This document shows, piece after piece, positions 52,682 through 61,295 of a stretch of DNA of 64,000 nucleotides. The position numbers and the translations under genes are program-made. The notes under the pieces are model-generated. The model saw only the letters and a program-made list of their open reading frames with translations. It was not told the DNA's origin and searched no databases. This DNA comes from Hymenobacter sp. 15J16-1T3B (lineage in GTDB: Bacteria; Bacteroidota; Bacteroidia; Cytophagales; Hymenobacteraceae), in contig NZ_JAJFAV010000001.1 of the NCBI RefSeq assembly GCF_020711235.1, positions 186,001 through 250,000 of the forward strand, read 5' to 3'. Position 1 is the stretch's first letter. The number at the start of each line of letters is the position of its first letter.

Positions 52682-54274
52682 TTACAGCAGCGGCACGTTG
52701 AATTGCTTCGTCATGCGCACTTCCTCCTGCTCGCCGCGGAAGTTCATGCGACGCACTTCCTTCACTTCGATGTACAGACGGTCACCTTCGCGAGCCGAGT
52801 TTACAACGTTGGTCAGGTTAGCATCCGGGCCTTCGAAGGTCATCGTCGGGATGGCCGGACGACGGCCACGCACCAGCGTTACTTCGTAGCGGGTCACGCG
52901 GAAACGAGCATCTTCGGGCAAGAAGTTGGCGAAGCCCTGGTCCGGCACAGCGCGCAGGCTCAGGTTGCGCACGGCCGTAATCGGCGTGCCTTGCTTCTCG
53001 TTAGCCTCGCGGCCACCAACGATGCACTTGATGTCGGGCTTGGGAATCGGACGAACCTTGAAGGTCTGCGAACCGATGGCGTTGCCGTTGCTGCTTACGT
53101 TCAGGGTTACTTCACCCGAATTCGGCACCAGCGTTACTTCACCGGTCTTCGCACCGCTGATAACCTGGGCACCCGAAGCCGAGAAGCCCGGCTTGTAGTT
53201 AGCACCCAGCGCCGGCACAGTTACCGTCAGCTTGTTGCCGCACTTGAAGTACAGCGCCTGCACCGAGGCCGACTGGATTTGCATCACGGGCTTGGTCACC
53301 ATGTAAGGTACTTCTACCTTAAACGTGGTATCGCGGCCATTATTTTTGATGCGAACCGTACCGGTCCAAGTTTTCTTGGCAACACCCTCGGCATTGAAAG
53401 CACCCGGCGTAGCCGTGAACTCAATTTTGCCTTTGCCATCCGGGCCCACCTGCAGCGGCGAACCGTTCAGGGTCATCGAGGGACGCATGCCCGTGGCCGA
53501 AGCCGTCAGGAACAGCTCAGCCTTGTACTTGGTGCCAGCAGCTACCGTGTTCGACTCAGCGCTAGCGAAAGCACCAATTTTGTCGAATACGATGATCTGA
53601 CCACCTACCTGCTTCGACAGCTCCGACAGAGCATCTGATTCGTATTTCAGAACCTCAGCTTCTTTTTGCGACAGCACAGCTAGAGCGGCCACCAGCGGGG
53701 TGTTCTCGAAGTTCAGCTCCGCGAAGTTTTTGCTCTTCTGCGACTGTTCTGTAACACCCGGGTCTTCCTTAGCATCCAGTGCCAGAGGAGTTGCAGCCGG
53801 TACGATGTTCTTGATGTAAGACGAATAGCCATTCAGCTCGTCCTTCATCTTGTAAGCCAGACCGTTCTTGCTGGGGCCGAGCATGGTGATGGCGACTTTG
53901 TCCTCCATGCTCATGTTCTTGTAGGCATTGTTGCCTTTCCCAGCCTTACCGTTTTCGGTAGCTACGAGCAGTTTGTCGCGCACATCTTGCAGATATGCAA
54001 TAACCTGCTTCGTCTTTTCGCGCACTTCCTCGCCCTTCTTCAACACTGCCACGTCCTTGGGCAGGTTATGGTTCTTCTCGACTTGCGCTTTGATGCCTTT
54101 TACTGCACCATCGTTAGCCGTCGACACCTTTTGGTTGATGGTCGACAAGCTGTCGTCGAGGAACTTGAATTTGAGGAGAATTGCGGAGTTTACTTGCAGC
54201 GCGAGAAGGGCAGTCAGTACCAAGTACATCATGCCGATCATCTTTTGCCGCGGTGTTTCTTTACCTCCCGCCAT
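52682..54274 (-). CDS. gldM: T9SS motor protein GldM/PorM
   Basis: A 530-residue protein. A short cytoplasmic N-terminus (MAGGKETPRQKMIGMMYLVL) leads into one membrane helix (MMYLVLTALLALQVNSAIL) and a long periplasmic rod: a helical domain with the fold around LDDSLSTINQKVSTANDGAVKGIKAQVEK, then beta domains ending in EVRMTKQFNVPLL. GldM dimers join the GldL motor in the inner membrane to the GldKN ring. Length is as expected. Confidence 0.96.
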   Translation of the reverse strand: MAGGKETPRQKMIGMMYLVLTALLALQVNSAILLKFKFLDDSLSTINQKVSTANDGAVKGIKAQVEKNHNLPKDVAVLKKGEEVREKTKQVIAYLQDVRDKLLVATENGKAGKGNNAYKNMSMEDKVAITMLGPSKNGLAYKMKDELNGYSSYIKNIVPAATPLALDAKEDPGVTEQSQKSKNFAELNFENTPLVAALAVLSQKEAEVLKYESDALSELSKQVGGQIIVFDKIGAFASAESNTVAAGTKYKAELFLTASATGMRPSMTLNGSPLQVGPDGKGKIEFTATPGAFNAEGVAKKTWTGTVRIKNNGRDTTFKVEVPYMVTKPVMQIQSASVQALYFKCGNKLTVTVPALGANYKPGFSASGAQVISGAKTGEVTLVPNSGEVTLNVSSNGNAIGSQTFKVRPIPKPDIKCIVGGREANEKQGTPITAVRNLSLRAVPDQGFANFLPEDARFRVTRYEVTLVRGRRPAIPTMTFEGPDANLTNVVNSAREGDRLYIEVKEVRRMNFRGEQEEVRMTKQFNVPLL

Positions 54275-54340
54275 TGTATTGGATTCCTATAAAAGAGACC
54301 TGGGTGGATGTTGAGAACCAATTCCTAACGTGTCCAGCAA

Positions 54341-55144
54341 TTAGCTGGTAGCACGCATGGCGTTCAGCATGTTGCCGTACACGCGGTTGAGCGAGTTCAG
54401 GTTGACGGTCAGCTTGGCAACCTCGTCTTTGAACTGCTCGGTGTCTTTGCCAGCGCTTACCAGGTTTTCCATAGCCTGGCTCAGCGTGCCGTAGAACTTG
54501 TTCATGGACTTCAGGTGCGTGTTGGCGTCCTGCAGTTCCATTTCATACACTGCGTTCAGAGCGCCCAGGTTCTTGGTCACGTTCTGCACTTGCAGGTGGT
54601 ATTCTTTGGCATCAGCCGTAGCGCTCGACATAGCCGACATGGCTTCGGCAGTCTGCTTGTAAGCGGTGTTGATATTGTCCAGCGACTGAGCGGCCGAACG
54701 TACACGCTGAGTGTACTCGTCGGTAGCGTTGGTAGCGTCGCCCAGCGTGGTCAGCTGCGAAGTCGTGGTGCTCAGGCGGTTCAGGCCTTCACCCAGCGAC
54801 TTGATTGCGTCGGGAGTAACATTGGCGTCCTTCAGCATGTCGTCGAGCTTGCGGGTCAGGCCCTTGCTCGAGTTATCGGCAGCAAACGAGTTGCTATCGG
54901 TCGAAGGATCGTAACCTTCCGACAGTTGGGGGTATACCAGTGCCCAATCCGGCTCCTTGTGCTGCGGCTGGAAGGCACTCAGGAAGAAGATAAGGGCTTC
55001 CGTACCCAGACCAGCAATAATTGCAATGTCAGCACCGGGCCAGTGTTCGATTTTGAACAGTGCGCCGATGATAACGACGGCAGCACCGATGCCGTAAATT
55101 TTCGGCATCACCACGTCGAACAGGAAGTTCTCTTTTTGTGCCAT
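54341..55144 (-). CDS. gldL: T9SS/gliding motor protein GldL/PorL
   Basis: A 267-residue inner-membrane protein with two N-terminal membrane helices (VMPKIYGIGAAVVIIGALFKI and IAIIAGLGTEALIFFLSAFQP), joined by EHWPGAD, and a cytoplasmic tail rich in helices (LTRKLDDMLKDANVTPDAIKSLGEGLNRLSTTTSQL). The membrane Glu of GTEALIFF is in the position of the proton-coupling residue of GldL. GldL with GldM forms the proton-driven rotary motor of T9SS. Confidence 0.96.
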   Translation of the reverse strand: MAQKENFLFDVVMPKIYGIGAAVVIIGALFKIEHWPGADIAIIAGLGTEALIFFLSAFQPQHKEPDWALVYPQLSEGYDPSTDSNSFAADNSSKGLTRKLDDMLKDANVTPDAIKSLGEGLNRLSTTTSQLTTLGDATNATDEYTQRVRSAAQSLDNINTAYKQTAEAMSAMSSATADAKEYHLQVQNVTKNLGALNAVYEMELQDANTHLKSMNKFYGTLSQAMENLVSAGKDTEQFKDEVAKLTVNLNSLNRVYGNMLNAMRATS

Positions 55145-55215
55145 TAGTTAAGGGGGTGAAAGAAAGTGTGGGTGTTGGAGGTTAGCTAAAAAAAGAGGGA
55201 CAATCCCTTGGGTGG

Positions 55216-56232
55216 TTACAAGCGGTTGTTGGTACCCATACCGATCTGAATCAGCGCGCAGCGGAAACCGATGTAGGAACGGGCCGAGTCTTGGTATTCG
55301 AAATTGCGGGTACCCGTTTCGAGGTAGTAAGCAATATCTTTCCACGAACCACCACGCACTACTTTGCGGGGCTCGTTGTCATCCGGGTTGGTGGGGTTCA
55401 TATCCCATACCACCGGCATCGACGCTTCCATGTAGGCATCGTCGCACCATTCGGATACGTTGCCCGACATGTCGTACAGGCCAAAGTCGTTCGGGAAGTA
55501 GGAACCTACCGGCGAGGTGTAAGCGTAGCCGTCGGAAGCGTAGTCACCACGGCCGGGCTTGAAGTTAGCCAGCATGCAGCCTTTGGTGTTGCGCAGATAC
55601 GGACCGCCCCAGGGGAAAGTCGCCAGTTCGCGGCCGCCGCGGGCAGCGTATTCCCACTCAGCCTCGGAGGGCAAGCGGAAACCCGGTACGCCAGCTACGC
55701 CTTCTTCGGCAGCAGCAGCATTCTTGTTTTTCGTGCGCCAGTTGCAGAAATACTTGGCAGCAAACCAGTCGACACCAACGACGGGATAGTCGTCGAAAGC
55801 GGGGTGGCTGTAGTAGTACTCCATCAGCGGGTCACCCATGTGGTAGGTGAAGTCGCGTACCCACACCGTGGTGTCGGGGTACAGCTCCGTCATGATGTAT
55901 TCCTGCCCCAGAACGTCAACCGAATCCTGCATTACTGCGTTCATGAACTGACGGTACTCATTGTTGGTGATTTCCGTCTCGTCCATGTAAAAGCCGGCGA
56001 TGGTCACCTGCTTGTTCATGTTGACCATCGAAGCAGCAATGTCTTCGTCGGTCTGGCCCATGTGGAAGGTACCACCGGGGCAAGGAACCATCCCGAAGGG
56101 AACCTCCTGCGGGTTGAACTCCGGTCGGTCCTGAGCTCCTACCAGGTCACCCTGGGGGCCTTTGCCGAAGCTGCAAGCCCCCAACATCAAGGCCACAGAG
56201 GCGATGAGGGGCAAACCAAGAAACTTGTTCAT
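55216..56232 (-). CDS. gldK: T9SS ring lipoprotein GldK/PorK
   Basis: A 338-residue outer-membrane lipoprotein of the formylglycine-generating-enzyme (SUMF1) fold without the catalytic role. ATG at 56232 gives the lipoprotein signal MNKFLGLPLIASVALMLGACS (Cys20); the longer frame to 56334 spoils it. Typical motifs are PCPGGTFHMGQTDED, FYMDETEITNNEYRQFM, FRLPSEAEWEYAARGG and DMSGNVSEWCDD. A weak promoter-like pair (TTTG at 56292-56295, TAATCTTTG at 56268-56276) lies upstream, so gldK may have an extra start in addition to read-through from porP. Confidence 0.95.
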   Translation of the reverse strand: MNKFLGLPLIASVALMLGACSFGKGPQGDLVGAQDRPEFNPQEVPFGMVPCPGGTFHMGQTDEDIAASMVNMNKQVTIAGFYMDETEITNNEYRQFMNAVMQDSVDVLGQEYIMTELYPDTTVWVRDFTYHMGDPLMEYYYSHPAFDDYPVVGVDWFAAKYFCNWRTKNKNAAAAEEGVAGVPGFRLPSEAEWEYAARGGRELATFPWGGPYLRNTKGCMLANFKPGRGDYASDGYAYTSPVGSYFPNDFGLYDMSGNVSEWCDDAYMEASMPVVWDMNPTNPDDNEPRKVVRGGSWKDIAYYLETGTRNFEYQDSARSYIGFRCALIQIGMGTNNRL

Positions 56233-56465
56233 GTGAGGGTGAAAGTGACTGTTCAGGCGGCGATACCCAAAGATTACAATTTTGCGCTTGGCAAATTTAG
56301 CGACAATGCTTTTCGCAAACAAGCGTTTAGCCAAACCTCATTCGTTTGTCTACGAATTGGTTAGGCAACCCGTCAAACGGAAAGAGGTGCCGAGTTAGTA
56401 CACGCACACCTGTTTCCGGTTGAAAAAGCCTAGTAGCCTTGCCTAATATCGCCGGTTCCCGCGGC

Positions 56466-57479
56466 TTAGAAACTGTAGCGGGGGGTACGGATAGCGGGGC
56501 GTACAGCCGGCCCGGGCTTGGGCAGGCGGTAGGAAAGCATAATCTCGTGCGAGCTGAAAGCCCGAGCGTCCTGATTAAATGCAATCCAGTCAAAAGCGTA
56601 GCCAATACGCAGCACATTGTCCTTCATCACAGCTGCGCCGAGCATGCCCGTCAGGGATTCATCGTAGCGGTAGCCAACGCCACCCCAGAATTTGTCATTG
56701 ATAGTGGCACGGGCGCCAACTTCAAACGAATTGTTGTCGAACGAGAATTTCTTACCGTCCCCGAACTTGCCGGGCAACACCAGTTTGCCGATGGCCGTAG
56801 GCGTCAGAACAATGTTATCGGTCAGGTCGAAATTATAGCCCACCGAAAGGTAGCCGTGGTTTTCAGCCGTGGCTTTGGCCTGCTTACCCTGAGAAACGTT
56901 GCCTTCGGCCGGGACGCTTTGAAAGCTGTAGGTCGAACGAAGCAGGTTGTTCAGGCTCAAGCCCGCGTACCAGCGCGGCGACTCGTACCATACCCCAACC
57001 CCAGCGTCAAACTTGTTGTCGGAGCTGTTGGCGGGAATATTCGGGTCGAAGGGGTCAACGTAGCGGTAGTCGCCGTCGCGGTGCCAGTTGTTGTAAATGC
57101 CTTGGATACCTACGCCGAAGCGCCCTTCGTCACCCACTTTGAAGTGTTTGGAGTACGACAGCGTAGCCGAAGTAATTTTCGACTGCGCAAGTTCGTCCCG
57201 GTAGATGCTCACACCCAAACCGCCCCCAATGGCCCGAACGGGCAGGTTAGCGGAAAGCATGTAGGTCTTGGGCTCACCGCCACGGTCCAACGTCGCTTTG
57301 TAATTGAAATACTGGTAACGCCCGATAGCGGTAATTTCCCCCTGCCCTTTGATACCGGCGTAGGCGGGGTTCAAGTACATGCCGTTGAAGGCATAGTGGC
57401 TGAACTGCGGTTGCTGTTGGGCAACAGCCGAGCCTGCCACTGCTGAAAGCAGGAGGGTGGCAAGTAAATTTCCCTTCAT
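56466..57479 (-). CDS. porP: PorP/SprF family T9SS membrane protein
   Basis: A 337-residue outer-membrane protein. Signal peptide MKGNLLATLLLSAVAGSAVAQ, followed by the hallmark QQPQFSHYAFNGMYLNPAYAG. The remainder is beta-barrel-like with alternating strands (ANLPVRAIGGGLGVSIYRDELAQ, VGARATINDKFWGGVGYRYDESLTGMLGAAV) and ends in DARAFSSHEIMLSYRLPKP. PorP/SprF proteins assist export or attachment of T9SS cargo and interact with PorK-type lipoproteins. First gene of the porP-gldKLMN group. Confidence 0.95.
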   Translation of the reverse strand: MKGNLLATLLLSAVAGSAVAQQQPQFSHYAFNGMYLNPAYAGIKGQGEITAIGRYQYFNYKATLDRGGEPKTYMLSANLPVRAIGGGLGVSIYRDELAQSKITSATLSYSKHFKVGDEGRFGVGIQGIYNNWHRDGDYRYVDPFDPNIPANSSDNKFDAGVGVWYESPRWYAGLSLNNLLRSTYSFQSVPAEGNVSQGKQAKATAENHGYLSVGYNFDLTDNIVLTPTAIGKLVLPGKFGDGKKFSFDNNSFEVGARATINDKFWGGVGYRYDESLTGMLGAAVMKDNVLRIGYAFDWIAFNQDARAFSSHEIMLSYRLPKPGPAVRPAIRTPRYSF

Positions 57480-57536
57480 AGGAAGCGACTGAGAGGTGGG
57501 TGGTTACGGTTGATGGGTGGGTCAGCGTAAGTTTTT

Positions 57537-57567
57537 CAAATGTATAGAAAAATCACCCCCCAACAAA
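57537..57567 (-). promoter_or_regulatory. Consensus Bacteroidetes promoter of porP-gldKLMN
   Basis: On the minus strand TTTG (57564-57567), exactly 19 nt, then TACATTTG (57537-57544), which matches the TTTG/TAnnTTTG consensus fully. The porP ATG is 57 nt downstream. It sits right after the hemD terminator, which insulates the T9SS transcript. Confidence 0.8.
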
Positions 57568-57577
57568 TCCCCCTAAA

Positions 57578-57619
57578 AAAACAAGCGGTAAGCATAATTA
57601 CATGCTTACCGCTTGTTTT
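57578..57619 (-). terminator. Intrinsic terminator of hemD
   Basis: A perfect 18-bp stem (AAAACAAGCGGTAAGCAT and its complement at 57602-57619) with a 6-nt loop. On the minus strand it is followed by a T-run (57575-57580). It lies between hemD and the porP promoter. Confidence 0.92.
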
Positions 57620-57638
57620 GTCGCTGAGCTACGCTGCG

Positions 57639-58469
57639 TTACGCTTTCTGTTTGTTGTTGCGCGCCTGCTCTTTGGCTATTTCCGCACCATGATGGAGGC
57701 GAATGTAAGCCTCGATGGCGCCGGTCATGGAAGGCGCATTGGGCTGGGGAGCCTCGATATCCAGCTCTAGGCCGGCATCGCGCACGGCTTTGGCGGTGGT
57801 GGGGCCGAAAGCAGCGATACGCGTGCCTTCTTGCACAAAATCCGGAAAGTTGATAAACAGCGAGCTAATGCCGGACGGGCTGAAGAACGCCAAGCAGTCG
57901 TACTTCACGTCGGACAGATCGGAAAGGTCGCTGGCGACGGTGCGGTAGATAACAGCTTCGGTGAACTTGAAGCCGTTGGCCCGCATGAACTCCGGAATGT
58001 CGTCTTTGCGGATGTCAGAGCACGGGTAGAGGAATTTCTCGCTCTTGTGCTTCTTAATAACATCGAAGAGGTCAGCAGCGGTGCGCTGGCCAATGAATAG
58101 CTTGCGCTTGCGCAACACAATGTACTTCTGCAGGTAATTAGCCGTTTGCTCGGAAATACAGAAGTATTTCATCTCGGCCGGCATTTCCAGTTTAGCCTCC
58201 TGACAGATGCGGAAGAAGTGGTCGACCGCGTTGCGGCTGGTGAAAATTACCGCCGTATGCTCGAGGATGTTGACTTTTTCCTTGCGGAAGTCCTTGTAGG
58301 AAACGGGCTCTACTTGGATGAATTCGCGGAAATCCACCTTAATGCCGTATTTCTCGGCAATAGCAAAATACGGCGACACGTCGTTGGCCGGCTTGGGCTG
58401 CGTCACCAAGATGCTGCGAATGCGCTTGGCGTGCCGACCGGTACCCGGCTTGTCTGTGCTTTCGGCCAT
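57639..58469 (-). CDS. hemD: Uroporphyrinogen-III synthase
   Basis: A 276-residue protein that closes hydroxymethylbilane to uroporphyrinogen III in haem synthesis. The two-lobed HemD fold is suggested by RSILVTQPKPANDVSPYF at the front, TAVIFTSRNAVDHFF, YPCSDIRKDDIPEFMRANGF in the middle, and FFSPSGISSLFINFP and IAAFGPTTAKAVRDAG late. The family is poorly conserved, but these stations are typical. It follows the DUF4271 gene by 70 bp on the same strand, a pairing seen in other Bacteroidetes. Confidence 0.93.
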   Translation of the reverse strand: MAESTDKPGTGRHAKRIRSILVTQPKPANDVSPYFAIAEKYGIKVDFREFIQVEPVSYKDFRKEKVNILEHTAVIFTSRNAVDHFFRICQEAKLEMPAEMKYFCISEQTANYLQKYIVLRKRKLFIGQRTAADLFDVIKKHKSEKFLYPCSDIRKDDIPEFMRANGFKFTEAVIYRTVASDLSDLSDVKYDCLAFFSPSGISSLFINFPDFVQEGTRIAAFGPTTAKAVRDAGLELDIEAPQPNAPSMTGAIEAYIRLHHGAEIAKEQARNNKQKA

Positions 58470-58539
58470 AAGGAGAAGAGGGTAAAACTAAGCGATACGA
58501 AGGGGCAGGGTGTGGACGAAGCCCCTGAACGCGGCGTTA

Positions 58540-59754
58540 TCAGGAGGTGATTACCAACAACTTGAGCAACACCGTCAAGGGAATGATTTCGGTGGTGCAA
58601 AGGTACGAAAACAAATGCAGATTTAGCAGGGAGGTTCGGCGGTGCAGCGTGCGCGCCACGCGAAACACGGTGGCCATTAACATCAACGAAACCACCCCGT
58701 TGGACACCCAGAGCACGCCTTCCGGCCAGGTCTGATTGAGCACCAAGTAGAGCAGCATTACGATGGGCAGGAACAAACCCATGAACAAGAGGCTGCGCAC
58801 GAACTCGCGGTACTGAACCAAGACCAGGGAGGACACATTAAATATATAGCCCATCAGCGACAGGTACACCACCTTGGCCAGGACAAAACTTGCGACGAGC
58901 AAAGCGTACGTAAATACCCGCAGCACCAACCCGGATTCAGACACCGCAAAGAGCCGGCGCAGCAGGACTAGGCTCTGCACATTCGTGTGGATGGCAACGA
59001 TGAGCAGCCCTAGCGACAGGGAGAAAATGAGCACCAACAGCAGGTTGAGCCAGGTGATGGTGGGCCGGGAGAGAAAGTTCTGTTCGCCGGCGGCATTGCT
59101 CCACAGCTCATAGATACGGGCAAAGCCGGGGCGGTAAATAGTGCGGATGGCCCCGTAAAGCAGCCCAATCAGCAGCAAAAAGCACAAAAAGATGTTTTCG
59201 CCTTCGTGGCCGGTGAGGCGGGGCTGAGGCAACCAGCGTGCACTCCCCTTGGCACGCTGGGCTGTGGGCTCTGGAGCAGCCGCATTGGCGAAGGAAGCGT
59301 AGTTGGGGGACTGCTCCGGGTGCCACACACACAGCAGATGGGTGGTGGTTTTGCTGCCGGGGGGTAGCAATTCGGCTAAGTCCAGCGTGTATTTGGCCGT
59401 GCTGGGCGCTCGAAATACCAGTTGATTATCGAGGAATAAAGTCAGCTGCTGCCGCGCCGTGAATGTGATGCGAAACGGCTGGCCGGGGCGAATATTGACC
59501 CACTGGTAGTAGGCCCGGGCCGGAGCGTGGTAGCCCGGCAGGTACAGCACGAGCTTGTTGCTGGCGGGAGTATAGATTAGCCAGTCGCTGCCGAGGCCGG
59601 TGGGCGCGGGCGGCGGCAAGGGGCGGTACTCAGCGGCCGCGGCGGGGCGGCTCAGCCCAAGCAGCAGGCTGAGGGCGCTAAGCAACAGGCAGCAGGTCTT
59701 ACGAAGCCACCCGCTGCCGGGCGCTGCGGCTACGATAGGTACCGAGGAATACAC
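58540..59754 (-). CDS. DUF4271 membrane protein
   Basis: A 404-residue protein. An N-terminal signal sequence (CCLLLSALSLLLGLSRPAAAA) leads into a periplasmic beta-rich domain (~45-170: YYQWVNIRPGQPFRITFTARQQLTLFLDNQLVF), then about seven to eight membrane helices (IFLCFLLLIGLLYGAIRTIY onwards). The pattern of an N-terminal domain plus DUF4271 helices is what I recognise. Its start overlaps the 3' end of the upstream WecA-like gene by 56 nt (59699-59754), which is more than the usual few-base overlaps; no better ATG lies inside the frame. Its role is unknown. Confidence 0.82.
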   Translation of the reverse strand: MYSSVPIVAAAPGSGWLRKTCCLLLSALSLLLGLSRPAAAAEYRPLPPPAPTGLGSDWLIYTPASNKLVLYLPGYHAPARAYYQWVNIRPGQPFRITFTARQQLTLFLDNQLVFRAPSTAKYTLDLAELLPPGSKTTTHLLCVWHPEQSPNYASFANAAAPEPTAQRAKGSARWLPQPRLTGHEGENIFLCFLLLIGLLYGAIRTIYRPGFARIYELWSNAAGEQNFLSRPTITWLNLLLVLIFSLSLGLLIVAIHTNVQSLVLLRRLFAVSESGLVLRVFTYALLVASFVLAKVVYLSLMGYIFNVSSLVLVQYREFVRSLLFMGLFLPIVMLLYLVLNQTWPEGVLWVSNGVVSLMLMATVFRVARTLHRRTSLLNLHLFSYLCTTEIIPLTVLLKLLVITS

Positions 59755-60772
59755 TGAGCAACAACGAGAAGGCCAGCAAAGCGACTATTAGGATAGTATT
59801 ACCCTGCTCGGCGAAGTTGATGACGAACAGAATCACCACCAAGTTCAGCAGCGCCAACAGCAGCACGGTGCTGATTTGCTGAAAGCCCATGGCAAGGATG
59901 CGGTGGTGGATGTGGTTTTTATCGGGCGTGAAGGGCGAAGTACCGTTCAGCACGCGTACCGTGAATACGCGGATGGTATCAAACAGTGGCACGAATAGCA
60001 CACCGATGGCCACCGAGGGGTTGGCCGATTGAAACGGGTGCGGCGCCTGCGGATCGGCGCCCATTTCGATGAACTTGATGGTCAGGATAGACACGATGAA
60101 CCCGCAGAGCAAGGAGCCCGTGTCGCCCATGAAGATGGTGGCCTTGTGGAAGTTGTAGCGCAGAAAGCCCAGCATCCCGCCGATGACGCACACCGACACG
60201 AACACGTAGTTGCCGTATTCGGCGCCGCCGTAGCGGAAAAAGTAGTAGCCGAAAGTGCTGACGATGATGATGACGATGGAGCCGGCCAGCCCATCAAGGC
60301 CGTCGATGAGGTTGATGGCGTTGGTGATACCGGCAATGGCCAAGAACGTGAAGGCGTAGCTGATGCCGTCGGGCAGTTCGTGGATGCCTAGTATGCCCTG
60401 AAAGCTGGTGATGCGGATATCGGCCATGAACATGACGATACCGGTAGCCAGTAGTTGCCCGACGAGTTTCTTAGCCGGCGAAATGGAAACCAAATCGTCC
60501 TTCAAGCCCACGAAAAACAGCACAATGCAGCCGGCCAGCAGCTGTTGAATGCCGTTGCGCAAATCGGCAAAGATGGTCAGGGCCGACATGAATCCGGCGA
60601 AAATGGCCACCCCACCCAAGCGGGGCGTGAGCACGGCGTGCACGGTCCGCTTGTTGGGCAGATCGAGCATGTTCTTGAGGTGGGCGATGTAAATGACGGA
60701 GGGCACCGCAAACAGGGCCACCAGAAATGCCCAGAGGAAGGCCAACCCCAATGTCACGCCGTTAGGACTCAT
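59699..60772 (-). CDS. WecA/MraY-type undecaprenyl-phosphate sugar-1-phosphate transferase
   Basis: A 357-residue protein with about eleven membrane helices. The signature motifs of the polyprenyl-phosphate N-acetylhexosamine-1-phosphate transferase family are complete: FVGLKDDLVSI, ITNAINLIDGLDGLAG, FMGDTGSLL and NHIHHRILAMG (the His motif typical of WecA rather than MraY). It attaches the first sugar of a lipid-linked surface glycan. In T9SS-bearing bacteria a glycan of this kind (A-LPS) may anchor cargo; whether it does here is inference. MSPNGVTLGL is the only start. A TACCTTTA box resembling the -7 element lies 20 bp upstream. Confidence 0.92.
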   Translation of the reverse strand: MSPNGVTLGLAFLWAFLVALFAVPSVIYIAHLKNMLDLPNKRTVHAVLTPRLGGVAIFAGFMSALTIFADLRNGIQQLLAGCIVLFFVGLKDDLVSISPAKKLVGQLLATGIVMFMADIRITSFQGILGIHELPDGISYAFTFLAIAGITNAINLIDGLDGLAGSIVIIIVSTFGYYFFRYGGAEYGNYVFVSVCVIGGMLGFLRYNFHKATIFMGDTGSLLCGFIVSILTIKFIEMGADPQAPHPFQSANPSVAIGVLFVPLFDTIRVFTVRVLNGTSPFTPDKNHIHHRILAMGFQQISTVLLLALLNLVVILFVINFAEQGNTILIVALLAFSLLLSVFLGTYRSRSARQRVAS

Positions 60773-60827
60773 AGATCGGTAGTGAGAGGGGTAAAGGTAC
60801 GGAACTACGGACGAAGCCGGACGCCCG

Positions 60828-61244
60828 TTAGCTGTGCAACACGCCCTCGCGCCCTAGCAGCCCGATGGGAATCAGGTTGTCCGCTACGATGGAATCGGGC
60901 ACGAAGATGAATTTCTTGTCGAAAATCTGCGTGTCGCGGTAGTAGCTGACCCAGTATTGGTTGTTCAGGTGAAACAGGGCTGGGTCGATGGGCTCCACGG
61001 GCACGGCCGACTGCGCCGCTACTTCTGGGAAGTGGTGGCGCAGGGTGGAGGTGCGTACGGTGTGGCCTTCGGCGTCGAGGCCGTAGCCGTTGGAGCTGAC
61101 GATGACGTTCTGAATGGGGAAACGGTTGTGGTTGAGCAGGTATACCAGCCAACCAGCTTTGCCGACTTCCACGGCGGCGGCGTCATCAGGGACAATGGCC
61201 ACGGCCACGCCCTCTACGGGTTCAAAGTTAATGTCTGCTTTCAT
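60828..61244 (-). CDS. Conserved-looking hypothetical protein, 138 aa
   Basis: Unrecognised. The soluble protein starts MKADINFEPVEGVAVAIVP, contains VYLLNHNRFPIQNVIVSSNGYG and YWVSYYRDTQIFDKKFIFVPDSI, and ends near GREGVLHS. It has no signal peptide or membrane helix. The alternating strand pattern suggests a small beta domain. It lies between wecA-like and lipB genes on the same strand and may be cotranscribed with either. I cannot assign a function. Confidence 0.7.
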   Translation of the reverse strand: MKADINFEPVEGVAVAIVPDDAAAVEVGKAGWLVYLLNHNRFPIQNVIVSSNGYGLDAEGHTVRTSTLRHHFPEVAAQSAVPVEPIDPALFHLNNQYWVSYYRDTQIFDKKFIFVPDSIVADNLIPIGLLGREGVLHS

Positions 61245-61295
61245 GCGGGGCTGCTCCGATGGTTGAGCTAGCTCAGTGAGGGCCGAAGCCCGGAA

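Noticed and set aside
51646-58469. Lower GC of the gld and hemD region as a sign of horizontal transfer
   Set aside because: These are core Bacteroidetes genes, and the atp genes show a similar shift. Codon choice in conserved or well-expressed genes explains it, which also weakens base composition as sole evidence for the SBBP insertion.
58598-58605. TACCTTTG box on the minus strand inside the end of the DUF4271 gene as a hemD promoter
   Set aside because: The -7 match is exact but there is no suitable -33 box, and it lies within coding sequence 129 nt from hemD. It may be chance; kept only as a weak possibility.
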